Shown here: positions 40,006 to 55,567 of the stretch, piece by piece
Position numbering within the stretch: the stretch's first letter is position 1
Layout of the letters: each line of letters opens with the position of its first letter
Source of the DNA: [Empedobacter] haloabium
GTDB lineage: Bacteria > Pseudomonadota > Gammaproteobacteria > Burkholderiales > Burkholderiaceae_D
Direction of reading: 5' to 3'
NCBI GenBank assembly: GCA_008011715.2
Contig: CP136508.1
Location: 5,270,001 to 5,334,000, forward strand
DNA length: 64,000 nucleotides
Notes under the pieces: model-generated
Told to the model about the DNA's origin: nothing
Seen by the model: only the letters and a program-made list of their open reading frames with translations
Database searches by the model: none
Made by a program: the position numbers and the translations under genes

Positions 40006-40769
40006 TCGCCACCGAACGCCTGCAACTGCGCATCGGCGCGCGCACCCTGATCCAGGACCTGGACTGGCAGGTACGCGACGGCGAATGCTGGAGCATCATC
40101 GGCCGCAATGGCGCAGGCAAGAGCACGCTGATGCGCACGCTGGCCGGCCTGCGTGAACCGGATGCCGGCCGAGTGCTGCTGCAGGATCGCGCGCTGCGCG
40201 AGTGGCCGCTCGAAGCGCTGGCACGCCAGCGCGCGTTCCTGGCGCAGTCGCGCAGCGACGCGTTCGCCTACACCGTCATCGAGACCGTGCTGTCCGCCCG
40301 TCACCCCTACCACGGCAACAGCTACTGGGAAAACAGCGATGACCACCAGATCGCTTTGCGCTCCCTGGCCGCGATGGAGGTGGCCGACCTGGCGGCGCGC
40401 GACGTGCGCACCTTGTCCGGCGGCGAGCGCCAGCGCGTGGCGATCGCCGCCCTGCTGGCGCAGGACACGCCGCTGCTCTTGCTGGACGAACCGGCCAACG
40501 CGCTCGACCTGGCGCACCAGGTCAGCGTGATGGGCCTGCTGGCGCGGCTGTGCCGCGAGCAGCTCAAGACCGTCGTCATGATCGGGCACGACCTGAGCCT
40601 GGCCCATGGCATTTCGACGCACGCGCTGCTGCTGATGGGCGACGGCCGCTGGCTTGCCGGCGCGCGCGACGATGTGATGCAGGCCGCCATCCTCAGCGAC
40701 TTCCTGCAGCACCCCATCGACACCGTGCGGCACGGCAGCCGCACCATCTTCATTCCTCGCGAGGCATAA
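40002..40769 (+). CDS. btuD: Cobalamin ABC transporter ATPase BtuD
   Basis: 255 residues. Walker A GRNGAGKSTL, Q-loop LAQSRSD, signature LSGGERQRV, Walker B TPLLLLDEPANALD and switch His in MIGHDLSLA are all intact. It is coupled to btuC through an ATGA overlap, and cobO starts 2 bp after its stop. The C-terminal part (residues 215-255) is a short extension beyond the ATPase core. It forms the transporter with BtuC and the periplasmic binding protein encoded at 45161. Confidence 0.93.
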   Translation: MIATERLQLRIGARTLIQDLDWQVRDGECWSIIGRNGAGKSTLMRTLAGLREPDAGRVLLQDRALREWPLEALARQRAFLAQSRSDAFAYTVIETVLSARHPYHGNSYWENSDDHQIALRSLAAMEVADLAARDVRTLSGGERQRVAIAALLAQDTPLLLLDEPANALDLAHQVSVMGLLARLCREQLKTVVMIGHDLSLAHGISTHALLLMGDGRWLAGARDDVMQAAILSDFLQHPIDTVRHGSRTIFIPREA

Positions 40770-40771
40770 CC

Positions 40772-41398
40772 ATGAACGAACCGACACCGGAACAAACCGC
40801 CGCGCTGAACGAACGCCACCGCGCCCGCATGGAGCGCAAGAAGGCGATCGTCGACGCGAAAATCGCTGCCGCCGACAAGGAGATCGGCATCATCGTCGTC
40901 AATACCGGCAACGGCAAGGGCAAGAGCTCGAGCGGCTTCGGCATGGTGGCGCGCGCGCTGGGCCATGGCATGAAGGTCGGCGTGGTCCAGTTCATCAAGG
41001 GCGCCATGTCGACCGGTGAGGAGAAATTCCTGCGTCGCTTCCCGGACGAAGTAAGTTTCCACGCGATGGGCGAAGGCTATACCTGGGACACGCAGGACCG
41101 CGTGCGCGACACCGAGAAGGCGCAGGCCGCGTGGACCCAGGCGAAAACCTTCCTGGCCGATCCCGCCTACGGACTGGTGCTGCTGGACGAACTGAACATC
41201 GCGCTGAAGTACCGCTACCTGGACGTGGACGTGGTCATCGCCGACCTGCTCGAGCGCCCGGCGATGCAGCACGTCGTCATCACCGGCCGCGGGGCGCCGC
41301 CCGAGCTGGTCGACATCGCCGACACGGTCACCGAGATGAACGTCGTCAAGCACGCGTTCAAGGCCGGCATCGCCGCACAAGCGGGCACGGAGTTCTGA
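40772..41398 (+). CDS. cobO: Cob(I)yrinic acid a,c-diamide adenosyltransferase
   Basis: 208 residues. It attaches the 5'-deoxyadenosyl group to cobalt (CobO/BtuR/CobA type). The P-loop is VNTGNGKGKSSSGFG, followed by VGVVQFIKGAMSTGEEKF, the EGYTWDTQDR block, LVLLDELNIALKYRYLD and HVVITGRGAPPELVDIADTVTEM. The ATG at 40772 gives an N-terminal charged helix typical of the BtuR type. Its stop overlaps the cobB start (TGATG). Confidence 0.95.
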   Translation: MNEPTPEQTAALNERHRARMERKKAIVDAKIAAADKEIGIIVVNTGNGKGKSSSGFGMVARALGHGMKVGVVQFIKGAMSTGEEKFLRRFPDEVSFHAMGEGYTWDTQDRVRDTEKAQAAWTQAKTFLADPAYGLVLLDELNIALKYRYLDVDVVIADLLERPAMQHVVITGRGAPPELVDIADTVTEMNVVKHAFKAGIAAQAGTEF

Positions 41399-42690
41399 TG
41401 GGTGCGCGTGCCGTCCTGATCGCGGCCGTCTCGTCCGGCCAGGGCAAGACCACCGTCACGGCGGCGCTGGCGCGCAAGCTGGCGCGGGCCGGCGAGCGCG
41501 TACGCGTGTTCAAGTGCGGCCCCGACTTCATCGACCCGATGGTGCTGCAGCGCGCCAGCGGCGCACCGGTCGAGACGCTGGACCTGTGGATGGTTGGGCG
41601 CGAACGCTGCCACCAGTTGCTGGCGCAGGCAGCGCTCGAGGCGGACACGATCCTGATCGAAGGGGTGATGGGTCTGTACGACGGCACCCCGTCCGCCGCC
41701 GACCTGGCGCGCGAATTCGGGGTGCCGGTGCTGGCCGTGATCGACGCGGGCGCGATGGCGCAGACGGCCGGCGCGCTGGTGCACGGGCTGCGCGACTATG
41801 GCCCCGTCGAGATGGCGGGCGTCATCGCCAACCGCATCGGCAGCGCCGGGCATGCGGCGATGGTGCAGGCCTCGCTGCGCGGCATCCCGCTGTTCGGAAC
41901 CCTGCCGAAGCAGGGCCGCTCGCTGCCCGAGCGCCACCTGGGCCTGGTGCTTCCGCACGAGGTGGAAGGCATCGACGACCTGCTGGACGAGCTGGCCACG
42001 CAGATGACGTTCGACAGCGCCGCCTGGGCCACCCTGCCGGTGCTGACTTTCGCGGCGCCGGCGTCGTCGGCGCCAACCGAGCCGCTGCTGGCCGGCCGCA
42101 CGATCGCCATCGCGCGCGACGAGTCGTTCCTGTTCGTCTACCACGCCAACACCGAGTTGCTGCGCCAGCTGGGCGCCCATATCGTCTACTTCGCACCGCT
42201 CCAGGACGACGCCGTGCCGGCCGATGCCGATGCCGTCTACCTGCCGGGTGGCTATCCGGAATTGCATTGCGAACGGCTGGCCGGCGCGACGCGCTGGCGC
42301 GCGTCGATCCAGGCCGCGCATGCGGCGGGCAAGCCGATCGTGGCCGAGTGCGGCGGCATGATGGCCCTGGCGGACGCGCTTGCCGACGGCGCCGGTCACG
42401 ACTGGCCGATGGCGGGACTGCTGCCCGGCCGCGTCACCGTGCAGAAGAAACTGGCGGGCCTGGGGCCGCAGGCGCTGGTCACGCCGCAGGGTATCCTGCG
42501 CGGCCACACGTTCCATTATTCGCGGCTGGAATCGACGGCACCGGTGTTTGCGCACACCAGCAAGAACCCGTCCGGCGCGCAAGGCGAGGCCGTGTACCGC
42601 GTGGGTTCGTTGACGGCGTCGTACTTCCATGCCTACTTTCCATCCAACCCGGCCGCGGTCGCGGCGCTGTTCTCGCGGAGCGACGCATGA
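41398..42690 (+). CDS. cobB: Cobyrinate a,c-diamide synthase
   Basis: 430 residues. It amidates carboxylates a and c of cobyrinic acid with glutamine and ATP. The N-terminal ATP domain shows AAVSSGQGKTTVTAALARKL and FKCGPDFIDPMVLQ; the C-terminal glutamine amidotransferase domain has VYLPGGYPELHCERLA, KPIVAECGGMMALADAL (catalytic Cys) and SYFHAYFPSNP (His). Size matches CobB/CbiA (430-460). It is translationally coupled both to cobO before and to cobU after (4-bp overlap). Confidence 0.94.
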   Translation: MGARAVLIAAVSSGQGKTTVTAALARKLARAGERVRVFKCGPDFIDPMVLQRASGAPVETLDLWMVGRERCHQLLAQAALEADTILIEGVMGLYDGTPSAADLAREFGVPVLAVIDAGAMAQTAGALVHGLRDYGPVEMAGVIANRIGSAGHAAMVQASLRGIPLFGTLPKQGRSLPERHLGLVLPHEVEGIDDLLDELATQMTFDSAAWATLPVLTFAAPASSAPTEPLLAGRTIAIARDESFLFVYHANTELLRQLGAHIVYFAPLQDDAVPADADAVYLPGGYPELHCERLAGATRWRASIQAAHAAGKPIVAECGGMMALADALADGAGHDWPMAGLLPGRVTVQKKLAGLGPQALVTPQGILRGHTFHYSRLESTAPVFAHTSKNPSGAQGEAVYRVGSLTASYFHAYFPSNPAAVAALFSRSDA

Positions 42691-43244
42691 CGCGCACGCT
42701 GGTCCTGGGCGGCGCGCGCTCCGGCAAGAGTGCCCATGCGGAACGGCTGGCGGCGCAGTCGGGCAAGGAAGTGATCTATGTCGCCACCGCCGCCGCTGGC
42801 GACGGCGAGATGGCGCAACGTATCGCCCTGCACCGTGCGCAGCGTCCGGCGCAGTGGCAGACGGTCGAGGAAAAGCTCGCGCTGGCGCAGGCATTGGCGG
42901 CGTGGCGTGCGCCGCACCGCCTCGTGCTGGTGGACTGCCTGACGCTCTGGCTCAGCAACCTGCTGTTCGACGGCGGGACCGCCTACCCCGACGTCGGCGC
43001 GATCGAACTGCCACCACGCTTCCACGCCGAACGTGCCGCACTGCTGGCGCAACTGGCCGAGCCGCGCGGCGACGTGATTTTCGTCTCGAACGAGGTCGGG
43101 ATGGGCATCGTGCCGTATGGCGCCATCACCCGGGTGTACGCCGATGAAGCGGGCCGGCTGAACCAGGCGGTCGCCGCGCTGTGCGACCGTGTCGTGTTCG
43201 TGGCGGCCGGGCTGCCGCTGATGCTCAAGGATGCCTCATGCTGA
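42687..43244 (+). CDS. cobU: Adenosylcobinamide kinase / guanylyltransferase
   Basis: 185 residues. Bifunctional CobU/CobP: phosphorylates adenosylcobinamide, then adds GMP from GTP. P-loop [15 protein letters not shown], the region [27 protein letters not shown] (with the guanylated His of the family), [11 protein letters not shown], and [23 protein letters not shown]. It works between CbiB (aminopropanol linkage) and CobS. The start at 42687 overlaps the cobB stop, and the end overlaps the cbiB start by 7 bp. Confidence 0.95.
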   Translation: MTRTLVLGGARSGKSAHAERLAAQSGKEVIYVATAAAGDGEMAQRIALHRAQRPAQWQTVEEKLALAQALAAWRAPHRLVLVDCLTLWLSNLLFDGGTAYPDVGAIELPPRFHAERAALLAQLAEPRGDVIFVSNEVGMGIVPYGAITRVYADEAGRLNQAVAALCDRVVFVAAGLPLMLKDASC

Positions 43245-44185
43245 GTGGCCTGTCCTGGCCGGCCGTCGCGGGATTGCTGCTGGCTGGCGTGCTGCTCGAC
43301 TTGCTGCTGGGCGAGGCGCGGCGTTTCCATCCCCTGGTCGGCTTCGGCAATCTGGCGACCTTCATCCAGCGCCGGCTGAACCGGGACCGCCGCCGGTTCT
43401 GGCGTGGCGTGCTGGCGTGGGTGCTGGCAGTGCTGCCGTTGACCGCGCTGGCGGCCTGGCTGTGCGCCCTGCCAGGCTGGTTTGGAGTGGCGATGCATGC
43501 GCTGCTGCTGTACCTGGGCATCGGCCTGCGCAGCCTGCGCGAGCACAACCTGCCCATCGCCGCCGCGCTGGCGGCAGGCGATCTGCCGCGCGCCCGTTTC
43601 CTGACGTCGATGATCGTCAGCCGCGATACCGCACACGCCAGCGAGGCCGACCTGGCCAAGGCCAGTGCCGAGTCTCTGCTGGAAAACGGCAACGATGCCG
43701 TGTTCGGCACGTTGTTCTGGTTCGCCGTCGCCGGCGGCCCCGGCGCCGTGCTGTTCAGGCTTGCCAACACCCTCGATGCGATGTGGGGCTATCGCAACGA
43801 GCGCTTCCTGTATTTCGGTCGCGCCGCCGCCCGCATCGATGATGCACTGAACTACGTGCCGGCACGGCTGACGGCGCTGTCCTACGTGCTGCTGGCACCC
43901 ACGCTGGCCGGCAAGCGCCGCGCGTGGCAATGCTGGCGCACGCAGGCACCCGCGTGGAGCAGTCCGAATGCCGGTCCCGTGATGTCCAGTGGCGCCGGGG
44001 CCCTGGGCCTGGCGCTGGGCGGCGCGGCCGTGTACGACGGCGAGATCGAGCAGCGTCCGCCATTGGGCAGCGGCGCGCCCGCGCGAGCGGCCGACATCGG
44101 CCGCGCGTGGGGCCTGGTGCTGCGAACGACGATGCTGTGGCTGGCCTGCGCCGGCCTGGTCGCGCTGGGGGGATCCCATGCCTGA
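43238..44185 (+). CDS. cbiB: Adenosylcobinamide-phosphate synthase CbiB/CobD type
   Basis: 315 residues, membrane protein. It links aminopropanol (phosphate) to adenosylcobyric acid. Signatures: [22 protein letters not shown] near the N-terminus, [32 protein letters not shown] (acidic motif), and [26 protein letters not shown]. Membrane segments flank these. It overlaps cobU and, by 8 bp, the decarboxylase gene that provides aminopropanol phosphate. Named CobD in the Pseudomonas scheme; I use cbiB to avoid confusion with the next gene. Confidence 0.93.
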   Translation: MLSGLSWPAVAGLLLAGVLLDLLLGEARRFHPLVGFGNLATFIQRRLNRDRRRFWRGVLAWVLAVLPLTALAAWLCALPGWFGVAMHALLLYLGIGLRSLREHNLPIAAALAAGDLPRARFLTSMIVSRDTAHASEADLAKASAESLLENGNDAVFGTLFWFAVAGGPGAVLFRLANTLDAMWGYRNERFLYFGRAAARIDDALNYVPARLTALSYVLLAPTLAGKRRAWQCWRTQAPAWSSPNAGPVMSSGAGALGLALGGAAVYDGEIEQRPPLGSGAPARAADIGRAWGLVLRTTMLWLACAGLVALGGSHA

Positions 44186-45164
44186 ACACGGCGGCAACCT
44201 TCGCGACGCAAAGCGCCTGTACGGCCGGGACGACTGGATCGACCTGTCCGCCGGCCTGAATCCGGCGTGGTATCCAGCACCGGCGCTGACGGACAACGCG
44301 TGGCACCGCCTGCCCGAACCCGATCCGGCGCTGGTCGATGCCGCGTGCGCCTACTATGGCGCGCCGCACATGCTGGCCGTCGCCGGCACGCAGGCGGCTA
44401 TTCAGGCCCTGCCTCGCCTGCGGCCGCCATCGCGCGTCGTCATTGCCGCGCCGTCTTACGCGGAGCACGCCCATCACTGGGCGCTGCACGGCCATGCAGC
44501 CAGACAGGTACCCTACGCGGAGCTGGCTGACGCGGTGGACGGCTGCGAAGTCATGGTGGTCTGCAACCCGAACAATCCGACGGGTGCGGCCGTCCCGCGC
44601 GCACAACTGCTGGACTGGGCGGACAGGCTGGCACGGCGCGGCGGCTGGCTCGTGGTCGACGAGGCGTTCGCCGACACCGACGGCGCGCACAGCGTGGCCG
44701 ACCGCGCCGGGCACGCTGGCCTGATCGTGCTGCGCTCCGTCGGCAAGTTCTTCGGGCTGGCCGGCGTGCGGCTCGGCTTTGTCGCGGCGCGGCCCGACCT
44801 GCTGGCCGCGCTGGACGAGCTGCTGGGCCCCTGGCAGGTCAGCGGCCCAGCGCAGCAGGTGGGCAAGGCGGCGCTGCTGGACCAGGCCTGGCAACGCGCG
44901 ACGCGCGCAACGCTGCAGCGGTCGGGCCAGCGCCTGCACGATCTGCTGGCGGCGCACGGCATCGAAGGATCGGGCACCGCGCTGTTCCAATGGTGGCCGG
45001 AAGCGCGGCCGGAGCAGTTGCACGACCACATGGCGCGACGTGGCATCTGGGTGCGGCTGTTCCGCACCGGGCCGCGCGGCATTCGCCTCGGCCTGCCGCC
45101 CGACGAGGCGGCATGGACGCGGCTGGCGACCGCATTGAACGAATGGACAAGGGAGTCGAAATGA
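44178..45164 (+). CDS. cobD: Threonine-phosphate decarboxylase
   Basis: 328 residues, PLP fold-type I enzyme of the histidinol-phosphate aminotransferase-like family. It decarboxylates L-threonine phosphate to (R)-1-aminopropan-2-yl phosphate. [44 protein letters not shown] and the PLP-lysine block [19 protein letters not shown] are seen. It is called CobC in the Pseudomonas nomenclature and CobD in Salmonella. The start at 44178 overlaps cbiB; its stop overlaps the btuF start (ATGA). It is a little shorter than the usual 340-360 residues. Confidence 0.92.
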   Translation: MPEHGGNLRDAKRLYGRDDWIDLSAGLNPAWYPAPALTDNAWHRLPEPDPALVDAACAYYGAPHMLAVAGTQAAIQALPRLRPPSRVVIAAPSYAEHAHHWALHGHAARQVPYAELADAVDGCEVMVVCNPNNPTGAAVPRAQLLDWADRLARRGGWLVVDEAFADTDGAHSVADRAGHAGLIVLRSVGKFFGLAGVRLGFVAARPDLLAALDELLGPWQVSGPAQQVGKAALLDQAWQRATRATLQRSGQRLHDLLAAHGIEGSGTALFQWWPEARPEQLHDHMARRGIWVRLFRTGPRGIRLGLPPDEAAWTRLATALNEWTRESK

Positions 45165-46030
45165 ACAAGCTGATTCTGGCCGGGCTGCTGGCGCCGCTGG
45201 TCGCCCAGGCCGCGATTACCGTACGCGACGACGATGGCCAGCTGGTGACGCTGGCCAGGCCCGCGCAACGCGTGATCTCGATGGCGCCGCACGTCACGGA
45301 ACTGCTGTTCGCGGCCGGCGGCGGCGAGCGCATCGTCGGCGCCGTCGATTTCAGCGACTATCCGGAAGCGGCCAAGGCGATCCCGCGCGTGGGCAGCAAC
45401 CGCGAGGTCGACCTGGAGCGCATCATCGCGCTGAAACCGGACCTGATTGTGGTCTGGCGCCACGGCAGCTCGGAGCGGCAGATCGACATGCTGCGCAAGC
45501 TGAACGTGCCGCTGTACCACAGCGAGCCGAAGAAGCTGGACGCCATCGCCGACAACGTCGCCAACATGGGCAAGCTGCTGGGCACCGAAAAGACGGCGGA
45601 CGCGACGGCGCAGGACCTGCGCCGCCAACTGACCGCCCTGCGCGCGCGCTATGCAGGCCGCCCGCCGGTACGCACGTTCTACCAGGTATGGGACAAGCCG
45701 CTGTACACGCTGAACGGCGCGCACATCGTCAGCGATGCGCTGAAGGTGTGCGGCGGTGAGAACATCTTCGCCAGCCAGAAGGTGACCGCGCCCGTCGTCA
45801 GCATCGAGGCGGTGCTGCAGGCCGATCCGGAAGCGGTGTTCAGCACCGCCGAGAAGGAACAGGGCGGTGCCGGCATGTGGCGGCAGTATCCGAACATGAA
45901 GGCGACGCGCCAGGGCAACCTGTTCACCATCGACGGCCACCTCGTCAATCGGGCGGGGCCGCGCATGGTGCAGGGAACCGTGTCGCTGTGCGAAGCGCTG
46001 GAGACGGCGCGGCAGCGCCGGAAACACTGA
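45161..46030 (+). CDS. btuF: Periplasmic cobalamin-binding protein BtuF
   Basis: 289 residues with a Sec signal ([14 protein letters not shown]). Class III substrate-binding fold: [23 protein letters not shown] at the start of lobe 1, [16 protein letters not shown], then [14 protein letters not shown] and the linking helix. Lobe 2 has [31 protein letters not shown]. These match BtuF-type proteins, and a Cys pair is present as in E. coli BtuF. It delivers cobalamin to the BtuCD transporter encoded 5 kb upstream in the same run of genes. Confidence 0.93.
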   Translation: MNKLILAGLLAPLVAQAAITVRDDDGQLVTLARPAQRVISMAPHVTELLFAAGGGERIVGAVDFSDYPEAAKAIPRVGSNREVDLERIIALKPDLIVVWRHGSSERQIDMLRKLNVPLYHSEPKKLDAIADNVANMGKLLGTEKTADATAQDLRRQLTALRARYAGRPPVRTFYQVWDKPLYTLNGAHIVSDALKVCGGENIFASQKVTAPVVSIEAVLQADPEAVFSTAEKEQGGAGMWRQYPNMKATRQGNLFTIDGHLVNRAGPRMVQGTVSLCEALETARQRRKH

Positions 46031-46031
46031 G

Positions 46032-47474
<1,443 letters not shown>

Positions 47475-47514
47475 CGTCGGCGCCAAGGCCGGCTTCCTGT
47501 TTTGCCGGTTTATG

Positions 47515-47549
47515 CAACAATCGGGCGGTTGCCTCCCGCCCGATTGTTG
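47515..47549. terminator. Strong hairpin after cobQ
   Basis: CAACAATCGGGCGG pairs perfectly with CCGCCCGATTGTTG (14 bp) around a 7-nt loop, 40 bp after cobQ and 8 bp before the next ATG. There is no T run, so it may end the cobalamin mRNA inefficiently or protect its 3' end. Confidence 0.55.
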
Positions 47550-47557
47550 CCTTGCCA

Positions 47558-49003
47558 ATGTCCAGTCCTGACACCGTCAAACGCTATCTGCCCTGGGTCG
47601 TCGCGACGGCCCTCTTCATGGAGCAGCTCGACTCCACCATCGTCAACACCGCCATCCCGAGCATGGCCATCAGCCTGATGGTCACGCCACTGAGTCTGAA
47701 GGCCGTGGTCACCAGCTATATCCTCAGCCTGGCCGTCGCCATTCCCGTCAGCGGCTGGATGGCCGACCGCTACGGCACCCGGCGCGTGTTCATGACCGCC
47801 ATCGGCATCTTCACCGTCGCCTCCGTGCTGTGCGGCCTGTCCGTCAATTCGCCGATGCTGGTCGCGGCCCGGTTGCTGCAAGGGTTCGGCGCGGCGATGA
47901 TGATGCCGGTGGGCCGGCTGACGATCGTGCGCACGTTTCCGAAGGCGGAGCTGCTGACGGCAATGAACTTCGTGATCATCCCGGCCTTGATCGGGCCTTT
48001 GCTGGGACCGACGGTCGGCGGCCTGATCGTGCACTGGCTGTCGTGGCGCGAGATCTTCTTCATCAACGTGCCCGTGGGCCTGGCCGCGATCTGGCTGGCG
48101 CACCGCCATATGCCGGACTACCACGGCGACGGGCCCCGCCCTCTGGACGTGATGGGATTGATACTGTTCGGTACCGGCGTCGCGTTGTTGTCATGGCTGC
48201 TGGAAGTCTTCGGCGAGCACAAGCTGGATGTGACGTCGGCAGCGGTGCTGTTCTTCATCGCCGGCAGCCTGCTGGCGGCCTATGCCTGGCATGCCGGCCG
48301 TGAGGAACATCCGCTGCTGCGCCTGTCGCTGTTCCGCATCCGCACCTTTCGCATTTCCGTGCTGGGCGGCTTCTTCACTCGCCTGGGTGTGGGTGGCCTG
48401 CCGTTCCTGCTGCCGCTGCTGTACCAGGTCGGCATGGGCCTGCCGGCGTGGCAATCCGGCCTCCTGATGATGCCGGCCGCGGCGGCCGCGATGGGCATGA
48501 AGTTCATTTCGGTGCGGCTGTTGAAGCGTTTCGGTTACCGCCAGGTGCTGGTCGTGAATACGGTACTGATCGGCGTGACGATCGCCATGTTCTCGTTTGT
48601 GCAGCTGGGCACGCCGATTTACGCCATCGTCGCCATCAGCCTGTGCCAGGGCTTTTTCAACTCACTGCAGTTCTCCAGCATGAACAGCATCGCCTATGCC
48701 GACGTGGAGCAGCGCGATTCCAGCATGGCCAGCACGATGGCCAGCTCGATGCAGCAGCTGTCGATGAGCTTCGGTCTGGCTTGTGGTTCCCTGATCACCG
48801 GCTGGTACCTGGGCGACCTGCCGCAGACGGACCGGGTGGTCCTGACGAGCGCCCTGCACCAGGCGTTTCTGACGCTGGCCGGGCTGACGATCGTATCGTC
48901 GCTGACGTTCTGGACGCTGAAACGGGAAGACGGCGCCAGCATCAGCCAGGGCAGCCCGGCACCGACGACGCCGGCCGCGACGACCGAGAGAAAGTTTCCT
49001 TAA
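47558..49003 (+). CDS. MFS transporter, DHA2 (EmrB/QacA) family
   Basis: 481 residues with about fourteen membrane segments, the drug:H+ antiporter type 2 pattern. FMEQLDSTIVNTAIPSM with its acidic residue in segment 1, SGWMADRYGTRRVF (motif A), RLLQGFGAAMMMPVGRL (motif B) and GPLLGPTVGG (motif C) are clear. The substrate is unknown; drug or small-molecule export is typical. The start at 47558 is set by these motifs; the frame is open far back through cobQ in another reading frame and that part is not coding. It converges on rRNA operon 2 with a bidirectional terminator between. Confidence 0.88.
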   Translation: MSSPDTVKRYLPWVVATALFMEQLDSTIVNTAIPSMAISLMVTPLSLKAVVTSYILSLAVAIPVSGWMADRYGTRRVFMTAIGIFTVASVLCGLSVNSPMLVAARLLQGFGAAMMMPVGRLTIVRTFPKAELLTAMNFVIIPALIGPLLGPTVGGLIVHWLSWREIFFINVPVGLAAIWLAHRHMPDYHGDGPRPLDVMGLILFGTGVALLSWLLEVFGEHKLDVTSAAVLFFIAGSLLAAYAWHAGREEHPLLRLSLFRIRTFRISVLGGFFTRLGVGGLPFLLPLLYQVGMGLPAWQSGLLMMPAAAAAMGMKFISVRLLKRFGYRQVLVVNTVLIGVTIAMFSFVQLGTPIYAIVAISLCQGFFNSLQFSSMNSIAYADVEQRDSSMASTMASSMQQLSMSFGLACGSLITGWYLGDLPQTDRVVLTSALHQAFLTLAGLTIVSSLTFWTLKREDGASISQGSPAPTTPAATTERKFP

Positions 49004-49034
49004 CTGCGCGGCACTGCATCCGCCGATGCAAAGC

Positions 49035-49094
49035 AAAAAGCCCCCGTCAGTCTGAACGCGATCTCGAGCGCGTTCAGACTGACGGGGGCTTTTC
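49035..49094. terminator. Bidirectional terminator between the MFS gene and rRNA operon 2
   Basis: A 21-bp perfect stem (49040-49060 with 49069-49089) flanked by AAAAA on the left and TTTT on the right, so it can act in both directions. It is the final terminator of rRNA operon 2 and is unrelated in sequence to that of operon 1. Confidence 0.92.
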
Positions 49095-49103
49095 TAATTA
49101 CTA

Positions 49104-49217
49104 GTCTGACGATAACCTACTTTCACACTGGTTGCAGCACTATCATCGGCGCAAAGTCGTTTCACGGTCCTGTTCGGGATGGGAAGGGGTGGGACCGACT
49201 TGCTATGGTCATCAGAC
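49104..49217 (-). rRNA. rrf: 5S rRNA, extra distal copy of operon 2
   Basis: 114 nt. It matches the other two 5S genes except that helix I reads GTCTGA / TCAGAC instead of GCCTGA / TCAGGC, a paired change that keeps base pairing. It lies beyond the first terminator-like hairpin of the operon, 108 bp from the proximal 5S. No separate promoter is clear, so it depends on read-through or an unseen promoter. Confidence 0.93.
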
Positions 49218-49280
49218 TTGACCTGTTGGCTCGCGCGAGGCGCGGTGCCAGAATCTGGTTTGGTGTACGAAGTCCTGAAT

Positions 49281-49310
49281 GAAAAAGCCCGCTGTGCTCA
49301 CACAGCGGGC
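49281..49310 (-). terminator. Terminator between the two 5S genes of operon 2
   Basis: GCCCGCTGTG pairs with CACAGCGGGC around CTCA, followed on the minus strand by TTTTTC. Compared with operon 1 (24474-24503) one stem pair is changed with its partner. It should end most transcripts before the distal 5S. Confidence 0.85.
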
Positions 49311-49325
49311 CTTCTCGGAATAACA

Positions 49326-49439
49326 GCCTGACGATAACCTACTTTCACACTGGTTGCAGCACTATCATCGGCGCAAAGTCGTTTCACGGTCCTGTTCGGG
49401 ATGGGAAGGGGTGGGACCGACTTGCTATGGTCATCAGGC
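49326..49439 (-). rRNA. rrf: 5S rRNA, proximal copy of operon 2
   Basis: 114 nt, identical by eye to the 5S of operon 1 (24521-24634), with helix I ends GCCTGA and TCAGGC. It follows 23S by about 120 bp. Confidence 0.95.
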
Positions 49440-49558
49440 ATGACTTGTACGTAGTCTCGTTCCCTATTGGGCAACGAGGCTACTAATCTGGAAGAAGTAA
49501 GTTGGGTATTACTGGTAAAACTCAAACACAGGCAAATGCTCTGTAACCGTCAAGGTTA

Positions 49559-52432
<2,874 letters not shown>

Positions 52433-52561
52433 CTATAACCTTGACGGCTATCGGTTCAAGCATTTACTACTGTGTTTGATGAGTTTTTGTATGCGTTCTT
52501 TCGAACACTACCCTAAGTGTGTGATTTCTCACACGCTTAATAAAACTTTACTTCTTCCAGA

Positions 52562-52573
52562 TTGTTAAAGAGC
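52562..52573 (-). promoter_or_regulatory. boxA before 23S, operon 2
   Basis: GCTCTTTAACAA on the minus strand, the same antitermination site as in operon 1, although the spacer sequence between it and tRNA-Ala differs between operons. Confidence 0.8.
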
Positions 52574-52640
52574 GAAACAGCAGTAGTCTCTAAAAGACTA
52601 AACATAAAAGTGAACTCGTCACGCTTACGTTTAAACTTTA

Positions 52641-52716
52641 TGGTGGAGGATGACGGGATCGAACCGACGACCCCCTGCTTGCAAAGCAGGTGCTCTCCCA
52701 GCTGAGCTAATCCCCC
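52641..52716 (-). tRNA. tRNA-Ala (UGC), operon 2 spacer
   Basis: 76 nt with CCA, identical to the operon 1 gene at 27850-27925; anticodon TGC. Confidence 0.96.
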
Positions 52717-52729
52717 TGGGCGCGATACT

Positions 52730-52806
52730 TGGTGGGTCTGGTTGGGCTCGAACCAACGACCCCCGCGTTATCAACACGGTGCTCTAACCAGCTGAGCTAC
52801 AGACCC
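52730..52806 (-). tRNA. tRNA-Ile (GAU), operon 2 spacer
   Basis: 77 nt with CCA, identical to the operon 1 gene at 27933-28009; anticodon GAT. The bases between the two tRNAs differ from operon 1. Confidence 0.96.
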
Positions 52807-52896
52807 GCGTTCATACTGCGGTGCTACTGTTTCTTCTTCATTCGACAGTCGATAAGTGTGAGCGTTTGATGCACGATCTTGCGATCCGTGCCACTC

Positions 52897-54431
<1,535 letters not shown>

Positions 54432-54597
54432 ATCTCTGTTTTATGTCATTGCTGACATGGTCACTCTCAAGATACTGACGTTCCTCTTGCGAGGTCACGT
54501 TTAATTTCTTGCGAGCGTTTGATGCTATATATTTTGAGTATCGGAGCCGAAGCCCCGGGCACACTCACATCAAACGCCCACACTTATCGACTGTTGA

Positions 54598-54608
54598 TTG
54601 TTAAAGAA
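54598..54608 (-). promoter_or_regulatory. boxA in the 16S leader, operon 2
   Basis: TTCTTTAACAA on the minus strand, same position relative to 16S as in operon 1. Confidence 0.7.
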
Positions 54609-54686
54609 TTCTGCCCTTGAAGGCTTGCTGCGATCCGGTCAAACCCGGCGACAAAGCGTTGTGTTTGTCAGCAGCAGAGAAGCGAG

Positions 54687-54715
54687 AGTATGCGGTGTTT
54701 CGTGCGTTTCGTCAA
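54687..54715 (-). promoter_or_regulatory. rRNA promoter, operon 2
   Basis: TTGACG (54715-54710), 17-bp spacer, CATACT (54692-54687) on the minus strand. Sequence identity with operon 1 ends just upstream of the -35 box, where unrelated flanking DNA begins. This supports the promoter assignment. Confidence 0.78.
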
Positions 54716-54790
54716 GCTTCTCTTTTCATCACATCGTTGCGTCTGTGTCATTTTCATGACAGCGCATTCGCTGCGAGGGACAGAACTATA

Positions 54791-55567
54791 TCAAAGCCCC
54801 TCGAACTTTGGCAAGCGCTTTTCGAGGAAGGCCGACATCCCCTCGCGCTGGGCCGGCGTGCCGAACGCGGCATGGAACAGGCGGCGCTCGTAGTTCACCC
54901 CTTCCGTCAGCGTCGTCTCGAAGGCGCGGTTGACGGCATCCTTGATCATCATCGCCACCGACAGCGGCATCGCGGCAATGGTATTGGCCGCTTCCAGCGC
55001 CTGCGCCAGCAGCTGGTCGGCCGGCACGACGCGCGAGACGATGCCGATGCGCTCGGCCTCGGCCGCGTCGATCGTGCGCGCCGTCAGCAGCAGGTCCATC
55101 GCCTTCGACTTGCCGATCGTGCGCGGCAGGCGCTGCGTCGCACCGGCGCCGGGCGTGACACCGATCTTGATTTCCGGCTGGCCGAACTTGGCCGTATCCG
55201 CCGCGATCAGGAAGTCGCACATCATCGCCAGCTCGCAGCCGCCGCCCAGCGCATAGCCCGCCACCGCGCCGATGACCGGCTTGCGCACCTTCAGGATGTG
55301 CTCCCAATTGCGCGTGATGTAGTTGTCGCGGTAGGTGTCCTGGTACGTGTAGTCCTTCATCGCGACGATGTCTGCGCCGGCCGCGAACGCCTTCTCGCTG
55401 CCAGTCAGGATGATGCAGCCGATCTGCGGGTCCTTGTCGAAGGCGGCCAGGGCTTCGCCCAGCTCGTTCATCATGTTGTCGTTCAGCGCGTTCAGCGCTT
55501 TCGGACGGTTCAGGCGGATCACGGCCACCTTGCCCTGCACTTCGACGATCAGATCTTCATATTGCAT
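54791..55567 (-). CDS. Enoyl-CoA hydratase
   Basis: 258 residues, the usual crotonase size. It hydrates trans-2-enoyl-CoA to 3-hydroxyacyl-CoA in fatty-acid or aromatic-acid degradation. The oxyanion-hole segments are [14 protein letters not shown] and [18 protein letters not shown] (catalytic Glu region), with the second Glu near [20 protein letters not shown]. It closely resembles PaaF/EchA8-type hydratases. The start at 55567 ([13 protein letters not shown]) has GGGAGA upstream and is preferred to a Met 34 codons earlier. It ends 76 bp before the rRNA promoter of operon 2, same strand, without a visible terminator. Confidence 0.93.
   Translation of the reverse strand: MQYEDLIVEVQGKVAVIRLNRPKALNALNDNMMNELGEALAAFDKDPQIGCIILTGSEKAFAAGADIVAMKDYTYQDTYRDNYITRNWEHILKVRKPVIGAVAGYALGGGCELAMMCDFLIAADTAKFGQPEIKIGVTPGAGATQRLPRTIGKSKAMDLLLTARTIDAAEAERIGIVSRVVPADQLLAQALEAANTIAAMPLSVAMMIKDAVNRAFETTLTEGVNYERRLFHAAFGTPAQREGMSAFLEKRLPKFEGL

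Noticed and set aside
47515..47549. Repeat element of the same family as 4810 or 63133
   Set aside because: It is a single 14-bp hairpin without the GGGTCAG core or paired structure, so it was listed as a hairpin after cobQ.
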